64,000 bases of DNA from Clostridia bacterium. Lineage in GTDB: Bacteria > Bacillota > Clostridia > Christensenellales > UBA1242. Shown here in pieces: positions 23,877 through 31,499 of the stretch (the stretch's first letter is position 1; every line of letters begins with the position of its first letter). The stretch lies in the NCBI GenBank assembly GCA_900767835.1, contig CAAGAO010000028.1, forward strand, positions 1 to 64,000. The letters are read 5' to 3'. A model generated the notes under the pieces. That model saw only the letters and a program-made list of their open reading frames with translations, searched no databases and was not told where the DNA came from. The translations under genes were made by a program, and so were the position numbers.

Positions 23877-26069
23877 ATGTTTGCAGAAGTAATTGTTGAT
23901 ATATCCGCAAGTGCGGTTGATAAAATTTATGACTATGATATTACGGGCTTTAATGTTGAAGAAGGTATGCGTGTTTTAGTGCCTTTTGGAAAATTCAACA
24001 CCGAAGGTTTTATCATACGCATAAAAGAGTCAACAACCTATGATATAAAAAAGGTGAAAAAAATAATTGCACCTATTGATGATTTTGCTGTGATTACAAA
24101 AGAAATGATAGCCCTAATGCATAAAATGTGTGCATATTATCATTTAAAATATATTGATGTGCTAAGACTTTTTATTCCTAGCGAAATGAGAACAGGCAAG
24201 GTTAAAAGTTTAAGTAAAAAGGTGGTACATTTTACCGGTGATAAAGAAGAAATTAAACTAAAATTAAGAAAAAATGCAAAAAATCAATTTGAATTGTTAG
24301 ATTTTTTAGAAAATAATAAAAAATATTATAAAACCGATTTAAGTAATAAATTCACATTAATTTCGGTAAATAAACTAATTGAATTAGGTTGTTTGTTGGA
24401 GAGCAAAGAGGACTATTTACGCAAACCGGACTATAACATAATTGAAAGCAAAAAAGTAAAACATACGGAATTACAAGAAAGGGCAATTAACGAAATTTTG
24501 TCTAAAAGAGATAAAACTCACTTACTTTTTGGTGTGACTGGTTCGGGCAAAACCGAAGTTTATATGAGCGTAATTGAAAGTATCATTGCCGAAGGCAAAA
24601 CTGCAATAATGCTTGTACCTGAAATTTCATTAACACCACAAGTGCTTGCAAATTTTAAAGCAAGATTTGGCGAAGAAGTTGCAATTCTTCATAGCGGACT
24701 ATCAACTGGTGAGCGTTTTGACGAATGGAAAAGAATTCGTTTGGGCGAAGCAAAAATTGTAGTAGGTGCAAGGTCGGCAATCTTTGCTCCACTTCAAAAT
24801 GTTGGAATAATTATCATTGACGAAGAGCACGAACAAAGTTACAATTCGGAATCTAATCCTCGTTATTTTACTAAAGATATTGCAGAGTTTAGAAAAAATT
24901 ATAATTCGTGTCCACTTGTTTTGGGCAGTGCCACTCCCAGTTTAGAGAGTTTTTTAAAAGCCGAACAAGGTGTGTATAATTTAATAGAAATGCCAACAAG
25001 AGTAAACGGCAAGGATATGCCTAAAATTCAAATAATTGATATGCTCGGCGAAATTCGAGCAGGTAATACGGGCATATTTTCCCGCACATTACTATATGAA
25101 CTAGATAATTGTTTTAAACAAAATCATCAAGCAATGTTGTTTATAAACCGCAGAGGTTTTTCATCATTTATGCGTTGTACCGAATGCGGTTATGTGGCAA
25201 AGTGTACAGAATGTGATGTGAGTCTTGTATATCATAAAGATGACAACCAACTGAAATGTCACTATTGTGGCAAAAGATATAAAGTGTTGGATAAATGTCC
25301 TGCTTGCGGGTCTGTTCGCATACGACAAGGTGCAGTCGGTACACAAAAAATTGTTGAAGAATTGCATAAATATTTTCCAGATGTTAAAGTGCTAAGAATG
25401 GATAATGACACAACACAAGTCAAAAATGCTTATCAAAAAATTTTGACCGAGTTTGGCAATACAAAACCAGCGGTTTTGGTTGGCACACAAATGATAGCCA
25501 AAGGTCACGATTTTAAAGATGTGACAGTTGTCGGCATTGTAGATGCTGACCAAAGCCTATATCAAAGCGATTATAAATCAACTGAACGAACTTTTGAACT
25601 TATAACCCAAATGGCGGGCAGAGCAGGTAGAAGCGATGCCACAGGCAAGGTAATTTTGCAGACTTATGCTCCAAGACACTATGCCTATAAATTTATAGCA
25701 AACTATAATTATAAAGGCTTTTTCAATAAGGAAATAAACCTAAGAGAAACCGCAAAATTTCCACCATTTACAACAATAATTCGCTTGCTTTTCACCAGCG
25801 AAAATGAAGAACTAACAAGAACTATTGTAAAGCAGTGCCATAATAAAATTTACGATTTATCCAATGAATATAAAGATGATTTTGTTTATTATGATGCAAT
25901 GAAATCGCCCGTTTCAAAAATAAAGAATAAATTTCGTTATCAAATTTTAATTCGTCTAACCAAAACTCACGAACGCGAAATTATAGACAAAATCTATTCC
26001 GCTTGCGATGAATGCTATAATCCTAAGGTGAGTTTCTTCGTAGAAATCAACCCATCAAGTTTGACATAA
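23877..26069 (+). CDS. priA: Primosomal protein N' (replication restart helicase)
   Basis: 730 residues. PriA reloads the replisome at stalled forks. Order of domains: N-terminal 3' DNA-binding domain beginning FAEVIVDISA; helicase domain with Walker A GVTGSGKTEVY around residue 220, DEEHEQSY as Walker B and GSATPSLES; the zinc-binding region with CTECGYVAKCTEC, CHYCG and CPACGS (eight cysteines); then the second RecA domain with GTQMIAKGHDF and QMAGRAGRS. Length agrees with the family. The ATG lacks a ribosome binding site and lies on top of the predicted transcription start. A strong terminator follows. Confidence 0.97.
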   Translation: MFAEVIVDISASAVDKIYDYDITGFNVEEGMRVLVPFGKFNTEGFIIRIKESTTYDIKKVKKIIAPIDDFAVITKEMIALMHKMCAYYHLKYIDVLRLFIPSEMRTGKVKSLSKKVVHFTGDKEEIKLKLRKNAKNQFELLDFLENNKKYYKTDLSNKFTLISVNKLIELGCLLESKEDYLRKPDYNIIESKKVKHTELQERAINEILSKRDKTHLLFGVTGSGKTEVYMSVIESIIAEGKTAIMLVPEISLTPQVLANFKARFGEEVAILHSGLSTGERFDEWKRIRLGEAKIVVGARSAIFAPLQNVGIIIIDEEHEQSYNSESNPRYFTKDIAEFRKNYNSCPLVLGSATPSLESFLKAEQGVYNLIEMPTRVNGKDMPKIQIIDMLGEIRAGNTGIFSRTLLYELDNCFKQNHQAMLFINRRGFSSFMRCTECGYVAKCTECDVSLVYHKDDNQLKCHYCGKRYKVLDKCPACGSVRIRQGAVGTQKIVEELHKYFPDVKVLRMDNDTTQVKNAYQKILTEFGNTKPAVLVGTQMIAKGHDFKDVTVVGIVDADQSLYQSDYKSTERTFELITQMAGRAGRSDATGKVILQTYAPRHYAYKFIANYNYKGFFNKEINLRETAKFPPFTTIIRLLFTSENEELTRTIVKQCHNKIYDLSNEYKDDFVYYDAMKSPVSKIKNKFRYQILIRLTKTHEREIIDKIYSACDECYNPKVSFFVEINPSSLT

Positions 26070-26130
26070 AAAAAACTTCGCAGTAATGCTTTTCAAAAAT
26101 TTTGATTTGCATTTTTGCGAAGTCTTTTTT
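26068..26130. terminator. Bidirectional terminator between priA and the Nudix gene
   Basis: AAAAAACTTCGCA and TGCGAAGTCTTTTTT arms around a loop of about 34 bases that itself contains GC...GC pairs; A and T runs on the two sides. Confidence 0.7.
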
Positions 26131-26178
26131 GTTTACTATAAAAATTAAACAAGTAAAGGGCAGTATCTTTTTGATATA

Positions 26179-26601
26179 CTATTTTTCATTATGTTTGCCT
26201 AAAGTTCTTAATACTTTTTGTGCAACGGCAACATCTGCAGGAGCCCAGTCTAAACTCATAATATCTTCTGGTTTAACCCATTTTAAACCTTTATGCACAT
26301 TCATTTTAATGTCGTGGCTTACTAAATCGCATCTATATAATGCCATAGATAGGTGAAAGTCAGGGTAGTCATATTCTACTTGACAGAAGAAGTCTTTAAT
26401 GTTTACAACAATAGATAACTCTTCTCTTAATTCTCTTTCCAAAGTTTGATGTTGTGTTTCGCCAAGTTCAACTTTTCCACCTGGGAATTCCCATTTATAA
26501 GAAACATAATCGTATTTGCCTTGGTCTCTTAAAGTACATAAAATTTCACCTTTTTCGTTGGTAATAACGCCTGCAACGGTTGTAATTAATTTTTTATCCA
26601 T
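26179..26601 (-). CDS. Nudix hydrolase, MutT-like
   Basis: 140 residues from the ATG at 26601, preceded by AAGGAT; a longer reading frame starts 10 codons earlier without support. The Nudix box GGKVELGETQHQTLERELRE with the following EELSI fits Gx5Ex7REUxEExGU up to its last glycine. The preceding YKWEFPGGK is the signature of the MutT/NudG subgroup, which removes 8-oxo-dGTP or other oxidised pyrimidine nucleotides. Single gene, minus strand, convergent with priA. Confidence 0.85.
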   Translation of the reverse strand: MDKKLITTVAGVITNEKGEILCTLRDQGKYDYVSYKWEFPGGKVELGETQHQTLERELREELSIVVNIKDFFCQVEYDYPDFHLSMALYRCDLVSHDIKMNVHKGLKWVKPEDIMSLDWAPADVAVAQKVLRTLGKHNEK

Positions 26602-26825
26602 AATAATATCCTTCTTTTTTATCTCTTTCAAAAAACAACTTTGTTTAACTCTTTTTAAAATTAACCGCTAGCATTGTTAAATAATTAATAAGACTTAAAA
26701 ACTATGTATTTTTGTTTACGTTATGAATAATACCACATATTTCTTAATTTGTAAATAGTTTTTTTAAGTTTTTTTTAGTTATTTTAAAATAATCATAGTT
26801 TTTTGTAGTTTTTGAAAACAAACGG

Positions 26826-26855
26826 TTGATTTTTAGATTTAAAAATGCATATAAT
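26826..26855 (+). promoter_or_regulatory. Promoter of the 26862 gene, leaderless
   Basis: TTGATT at 26826-26831, 18 bases, TATAAT at 26850-26855; ATG at 26862 is six bases downstream and has no Shine-Dalgarno sequence. Confidence 0.6.
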
Positions 26856-26861
26856 ATTAAT

Positions 26862-27290
26862 ATGAATATAGAAAATGAAATAATGGAATTAAAAAAACGA
26901 ATAGAAAAACTAGAAAAACTATTAAAAGTTTCCACTCCGCAAGAAAAAACAACAAACAGAGATAAAACGCATTATATGTTTGATAATAAAATTTTACCAA
27001 AGAATAGGTTGGTGCTCGCGGTAATTAAAAAATATGTAAGTGAACATAATCCAACTTTTGAGCAGTTGCAGTCAGTTTTTGATAAATCTTTACAAGGCTC
27101 ACGCAATGTTGTTGAAACAATGGAGAACGCACAAAAAATATCCGATTGTGCAAAAAGATATTTTGTCAATGATTCAATAACACTAAAAGATGGCTCAATT
27201 GTGGTTGTTTGCACTCAATGGGGAATATTTAATATAGTAAAGTTTGAAAAACTAGCCGAAAGTTTAGGGTATCATATAAATAAGGTGTAA
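26862..27290 (+). CDS. Hypothetical protein with coiled coil and C-terminal winged-helix-like domain
   Basis: 142 residues. The first 25 residues (ENEIMELKKRIEKLEKLLK) form a short leucine-zipper-type coiled coil. The rest has the pattern NKILPKNRLVLAVIKKYV, TFEQLQSVFDKSLQGS, KRYF, TLKDGSIVVVCTQWG, NIVKFEKLAESLGY, which I recognise from the C terminus of various restriction or nuclease-linked proteins, though without a named function. It is expressed from its own promoter with an ATG 6 bases beyond the -10 box. Not linked with any obvious defence gene here. Confidence 0.6.
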   Translation: MNIENEIMELKKRIEKLEKLLKVSTPQEKTTNRDKTHYMFDNKILPKNRLVLAVIKKYVSEHNPTFEQLQSVFDKSLQGSRNVVETMENAQKISDCAKRYFVNDSITLKDGSIVVVCTQWGIFNIVKFEKLAESLGYHINKV

Positions 27291-27414
27291 AAATAATAAA
27301 TAAACACTCAATAGAAAATTTTAAGTGTCTTTTAATTTACTATGAATATAATAATTTGTTAAAGTTTGGTGTTATCAAATTCATATGTGAAAAAATTGTG
27401 GTATATTGACAATA

Positions 27415-27443
27415 TTGACATATAATCAAATATATTATATAAT
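27415..27443 (+). promoter_or_regulatory. Consensus promoter of the protease gene, leaderless
   Basis: TTGACA at 27415-27420, 17 bases, TATAAT at 27438-27443; the ATG at 27451 begins seven bases after the -10 box without a Shine-Dalgarno motif. This is the best promoter match in the window. Confidence 0.75.
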
Positions 27444-27450
27444 AAAAAAT

Positions 27451-28635
27451 ATGAATGGAATAGTAAAAAAGATTGTATGTGGCTTGGCAGTTTGCACTAT
27501 TGGTTTGGCTGGTGTCGCAGTGCTAAAATATGTAAATCGTGACAAAGATTTAATCGGCAACAAAAAATATCAACAAAAAGTTGTTACTGAACTTGGTGCA
27601 GATATGCAAATTATGCAAGATTATAGTTTTATTAATGGTTACGATATAGACAAATTAGTTAGATTAAAACCTAACGATAGCAATAAAATTTATGTTGGTG
27701 TCGATGAGAAAATAAGTGGTAGAGAAAGGGAAAATATTAATTCGGCAATTAGTGATTTTAACAATGTTTTTAGCAATATTAATGATGCATATAATTTTGT
27801 TGTGTGTGATAGCGAGGAAAGTAAATCTTATAGCAGAGAAGGTAATACAACAATAGACATAAAATATTCAACACTTGCTCAAAATTGCTATGGATTAACT
27901 GAATCTTGCACAAATAAATTTACATTTTTTAGTCGAAAAAAATCATCTAATAATGTATATATTGTTGGCTCGTCTATATATTTTGACAGAAATGTATTTC
28001 CTAAACTTGCTGATGTTACTCAACTTCAAATAATCAAACACGAAATTTTGCACACTTTAGGTTTTGCTGACCTATACACCGGCTATGATGATGAAACAAG
28101 TTTAATGAATATTGGTGTGATGGGTGTTTCTACAAAGTTTAGCCCAAATGATATTAAAATGTTGTATGTTGCCTATGGTAATAAACATATAAACAAAGAT
28201 GGCTCATACAACAGTGAAAAAATGAGCGAAATTAAAGAAAAAATCGATACATATGAAAAGATGTATTATAAATATTTTATTGATTTAATCAAAAATAATA
28301 ATAAAAATAAAAGATACTTTAGAAGTATAACAGAAGAAGAGTTAACTGATTTGACTTTTTCAAAAAATAATGCCACAATAACTATCAAGAATGGCGAATA
28401 TACATACACATTAAATGGCAAAACAAAAACGGGTAAATTAATTATTGGTGATGATTATGCTATTATTCCTGATGTTAAAAGGGATAATAGATATAACAAA
28501 GGTAGTATGTACAACGATTTTTTGATACTTACAAAGCATAAATCTAAAATTGAATGTTTCGACCTTGATATTTATCATAGTAATACAAATATGATTGACC
28601 AGGCAGCCATGGGTATTGATTTAGACTTAACTTGA
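27451..28635 (+). CDS. Membrane-anchored metzincin-like zinc protease
   Basis: 394 residues from the ATG at 27451. An N-terminal membrane anchor (IVCGLAVCTIGLAGVAVL) is followed by an extracytoplasmic part. The zinc site HEILHTLGFAD at nt 28039-28071 fits HExxHxxGxxD of metzincins, and the MNIGVMG 16 codons later can supply the Met-turn. The remainder, after about residue 240, is not recognisable. The substrate is unknown; a role in processing surface proteins is possible given their number nearby, but this is inference. An earlier in-frame start lies upstream of the -10 box and is unlikely. Palindromic element A copy 2 follows. Confidence 0.7.
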   Translation: MNGIVKKIVCGLAVCTIGLAGVAVLKYVNRDKDLIGNKKYQQKVVTELGADMQIMQDYSFINGYDIDKLVRLKPNDSNKIYVGVDEKISGRERENINSAISDFNNVFSNINDAYNFVVCDSEESKSYSREGNTTIDIKYSTLAQNCYGLTESCTNKFTFFSRKKSSNNVYIVGSSIYFDRNVFPKLADVTQLQIIKHEILHTLGFADLYTGYDDETSLMNIGVMGVSTKFSPNDIKMLYVAYGNKHINKDGSYNSEKMSEIKEKIDTYEKMYYKYFIDLIKNNNKNKRYFRSITEEELTDLTFSKNNATITIKNGEYTYTLNGKTKTGKLIIGDDYAIIPDVKRDNRYNKGSMYNDFLILTKHKSKIECFDLDIYHSNTNMIDQAAMGIDLDLT

Positions 28636-28656
28636 GCGATGATTTTCATACTCTAG

Positions 28657-28736
28657 CGAAAGCAATATTTTGCCATAGCAAAATCTTTGAAATTGTGTAC
28701 ACAATTTCGTTTGCTACGCAAGCGCTTTCGCTTTTT
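28657..28736. repeat. Palindromic intergenic element A, copy 2
   Basis: Outer inverted repeat AGCGAAAGC (about 28658) with GCTTTCGCT (about 28724) encloses ATTTTGC/GCAAAAT, the perfect 20-base palindrome GAAATTGTGTACACAATTTC (28689-28708) and GTTTGC-TAC-GCAAGC. It lies right after the protease stop. Confidence 0.75.
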
Positions 28737-28821
28737 TAGATATAAGCAAAACTAGTACAAAACAATAAAAAACTAAAAATAAGGTATGTATTTTAATTTT
28801 AACATTATTAAAGGAATAAAA

Positions 28822-29694
28822 ATGTTGGGTTTAGTATATAAAAAACTTGCAGATAAATTTTGGGTTAAAGTGGAAGATTCTACTTATATTTGTGTCGCTC
28901 GCAAAAATCTAAAAGATAGTGGAGTTTTTGTAGGCGATAGGGTGGAGATTGACACTAATAATAATCCAGCCACCATAGAGAAAATTGAAGATAGAAAAAA
29001 TATTTTTATAAGACCACCACTTTGCAATCTTGATATGCTTGTAATCACTCTATCACAAGTGCCAGAACCAGACTTTGCAATTGTAGATAAATTAATACTT
29101 TTTTCGCTTTGTTATGGTGTTGAACCTATAATTGTTGTGAATAAAATAGATTTAGATGAAGGTATATGTGAGTATGTAAAAAATGTATATGAACCAGTTG
29201 TAAATCATATTGTTTTTACTAATGCAAAAACTGGTCAAGGTGTAGATAAACTAAAAAATGTAATTAAAGGTAAATTATGTGCATTTGCAGGGCAATCGGC
29301 AGTTGGTAAGTCCGCTTTGGTAAATAGCATTATGAAAAAACACGCAAGTAAAGAAGGTGAAATATCCATAAAAAACGAAAAAGGTAAAAACACAACTCGC
29401 CATTGCGAAATATTTTACGAAGATGATTGCTATATAACCGATACGGCAGGATTTACAAGTTTAGACGAAAAACTTTTGCCTATTGCATATTATGAATTAC
29501 CATATTACTATCCAGATTATGTTAAGTTTATGGACTTTTGCAAATACAAATCTTGCACTCATACGAAAGAAGATGTTAAAGATTGTGCAGTTAAGCAACA
29601 AATAGTTAGTGGTAAACTTGACAAAAATAGATATTTAAGGTATAAAGAAATATATCGAGTTTTAAATGAAAAGTGGGTAAAAACACATGGTTAA
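28822..29694 (+). CDS. rsgA: Ribosome small subunit-dependent GTPase A
   Basis: 290 residues; ATG at 28822 follows AAAGGAAT, whereas an upstream in-frame ATG has no binding site. RsgA aids late 30S maturation. The OB domain comes first, then a circularly permuted GTPase: NKIDLD (G4) precedes GQSAVGKSALVN (G1) and DTAGFTSLD (G3). The C-terminal zinc motif is CKYKSCTHTKEDVKDC. The 3' end overlaps rpe by 8 bases. Slightly short compared with the E. coli protein, typical for Bacillota. Confidence 0.95.
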   Translation: MLGLVYKKLADKFWVKVEDSTYICVARKNLKDSGVFVGDRVEIDTNNNPATIEKIEDRKNIFIRPPLCNLDMLVITLSQVPEPDFAIVDKLILFSLCYGVEPIIVVNKIDLDEGICEYVKNVYEPVVNHIVFTNAKTGQGVDKLKNVIKGKLCAFAGQSAVGKSALVNSIMKKHASKEGEISIKNEKGKNTTRHCEIFYEDDCYITDTAGFTSLDEKLLPIAYYELPYYYPDYVKFMDFCKYKSCTHTKEDVKDCAVKQQIVSGKLDKNRYLRYKEIYRVLNEKWVKTHG

Positions 29695-30346
29695 TTTTTT
29701 AAAAGTTGCTCCATCAACCGATCCAGTTCCAAATGAGGAAGAACTGTTGTCGTATGTGAAAAAATTAAATAACATTGCAGACTATGTTCATTGTGATGTA
29801 ATGAGCAAAAATTTTGTTACGCATGACACTATTAATTATGACACAATTAAACAAATATATTTAAAAACATTGTTGCCTCTTGATGTACATTTAATGGTCA
29901 AAGAACCTTTACATTTGGTTGAAAAATATATAAATGCAGGGGCTCAAATTGTAACTGTGCATTATGAGGCTTTTAAAAATAAGAATGATTTAATTAAATG
30001 TTTAAAATTAATTAACAAAAAAAATGCCATAGCGGGTGTGGCTATTAATCCAAATACCGAAGTTTGCGAAGTAATGCCATATATCGCTTATGCAGATTTG
30101 GTTTTGGTTATGAGTGTTGTCCCAGGTCAAAGTGGACAACGATTTAAAGAAAGCACATATACCAAAGTTAAAAAATTAAAACAAATTCGTGATGATTATG
30201 GCGCAAGATTTAAAATTGAGGTAGATGGCGGAATTGTGCCAGAAATTTCAAAACGCTTAAGAACTTTAGGTGCAGATATTGTTGTGTCTGGTAGTTATGT
30301 TTATTGTGCGGAAGACAGGGCAAGAGCAATTGATGAACTAAGATAA
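29687..30346 (+). CDS. rpe: Ribulose-phosphate 3-epimerase
   Basis: 219 residues. Interconverts ribulose 5-phosphate and xylulose 5-phosphate. TIM barrel with VHCDVM (metal ligands H and D), DVHLMV (second metal histidine), PGQSGQRF (phosphate loop) and VDGGI (catalytic aspartate). The segment after VHCDVM is SKNFVTH instead of the usual DGHFVPN; the loop differs but the metal ligands are intact. The gene overlaps rsgA, an arrangement conserved in many Bacillota (rsgA-rpe). Confidence 0.9.
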   Translation: MVNFLKVAPSTDPVPNEEELLSYVKKLNNIADYVHCDVMSKNFVTHDTINYDTIKQIYLKTLLPLDVHLMVKEPLHLVEKYINAGAQIVTVHYEAFKNKNDLIKCLKLINKKNAIAGVAINPNTEVCEVMPYIAYADLVLVMSVVPGQSGQRFKESTYTKVKKLKQIRDDYGARFKIEVDGGIVPEISKRLRTLGADIVVSGSYVYCAEDRARAIDELR

Positions 30347-30356
30347 ATGTATAATT

Positions 30357-30380
30357 GTCACTTTTAAAAAAGTGGCTTTT
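30357..30380 (+). terminator. Short hairpin terminator after rpe
   Basis: GTCACTTTT and AAAAGTGGC arms, then TTTT. Weak, may allow read-through into the kinase gene. Confidence 0.5.
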
Positions 30381-30398
30381 ATTCTTTAGGAGGGGAAA

Positions 30399-31400
30399 AT
30401 GATAAAAAAAGGCATTTTAAAGAATCTTGATAAGTTTACTAATATCAAATTGGCAAAAGGTGTCAATATTGAACTTTTTGTCACCGATGATAGAAAATGT
30501 GATAAAAATTCGATAGGTGTTTCAACTGAAACATATGGGGATAAATGGTTTTTGACACCTAAAGGAAAGGCACTTTTTAAGACATATGATTCTACATATA
30601 GTTATAATACGCGTAACATTAGAATAGTAAACGAACTTTTGTGTAAAGAACTTTGTGACCAAATAGGCTTAGATTGTGCTGAATATGAACCAGCACATAT
30701 TAAAGGTCTTGACGGGCTTTTAACATACGACATTGCTGGCAAAAATAAACTTGTTAGTTTGGAATCTTTTTTAAAAATAAGAAAAAATACAACGGCAAAT
30801 TTATACGAAACAGCTTGCATTATAGATAAATACTTAACAAAAGGTTATAATATTAATAAGGCTGAAGTTATAAAAGGTCTTTATAAAACTATATTGTTTG
30901 ATACAATTACTTTGCAAACGGATAGAAACGTAAACAATATAAATTTTTTATACAATAGCAAAACCAAATCGTACAAACTTGCAAAATTAATAGATAACGA
31001 ATTTGCTTTTTGTGGTGAGTTTTTTTCCTACGAATGCGATTATAAAAATATTAAAAACTATGATTTTTCAGATATTATTGACGACTATTCCTTAACAGCA
31101 AAAATATTTACTTTTAATGATTCATATTGTGCAAATAAATCTCGCTTTAAGAACAATGTGGAATATTTAGTCTTATATGCAAAAAAATATTCCGCTTTTA
31201 ATAATTTGTTAAAAGATACTTTAAACAATATTGATGTAAAAAAAGCATTTGCCATTCTAGAAAAAAATAAAATTGAAATAAATGATGAATACAAAGAATA
31301 TGTTTGTACTATTGTAGAAGAAGTAAAAAATTTCATTATTAATAAAAGACGACAAAAAATAAGCAAAGAAGATTTAGAAGATTTAGAAAATATCTGCTAA
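30399..31400 (+). CDS. HipA/CtkA-like protein kinase-fold protein
   Basis: 333 residues. GKALFKTYDSTYSYNTRNIR with ELLCKELCDQIGLDCAEY resembles the ATP-binding lysine and the first helix of HipA-like kinases, where an E/N residue and LCxxIG follow. DTITLQTDRNVNNINFL is the catalytic loop (DRNxxN) and LIDNEFAF fits the metal-binding DNE/DFG-like motif of HipA. AGGAGGGG precedes the ATG. HipA kinases phosphorylate glutamyl-tRNA synthetase in toxin-antitoxin pairs; here there is no HipB antitoxin next to it, so an orphan or CtkA-like kinase is more likely. Target unknown. Confidence 0.6.
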   Translation: MIKKGILKNLDKFTNIKLAKGVNIELFVTDDRKCDKNSIGVSTETYGDKWFLTPKGKALFKTYDSTYSYNTRNIRIVNELLCKELCDQIGLDCAEYEPAHIKGLDGLLTYDIAGKNKLVSLESFLKIRKNTTANLYETACIIDKYLTKGYNINKAEVIKGLYKTILFDTITLQTDRNVNNINFLYNSKTKSYKLAKLIDNEFAFCGEFFSYECDYKNIKNYDFSDIIDDYSLTAKIFTFNDSYCANKSRFKNNVEYLVLYAKKYSAFNNLLKDTLNNIDVKKAFAILEKNKIEINDEYKEYVCTIVEEVKNFIINKRRQKISKEDLEDLENIC

Positions 31401-31499
31401 ATATTTTCATTTTGTTGATAAAATATTAAAATTTATGTATAATTTCTATGAGGGGATAATACACACAAAGTATTAATTCCTATAGATAAGGAGGGAATT

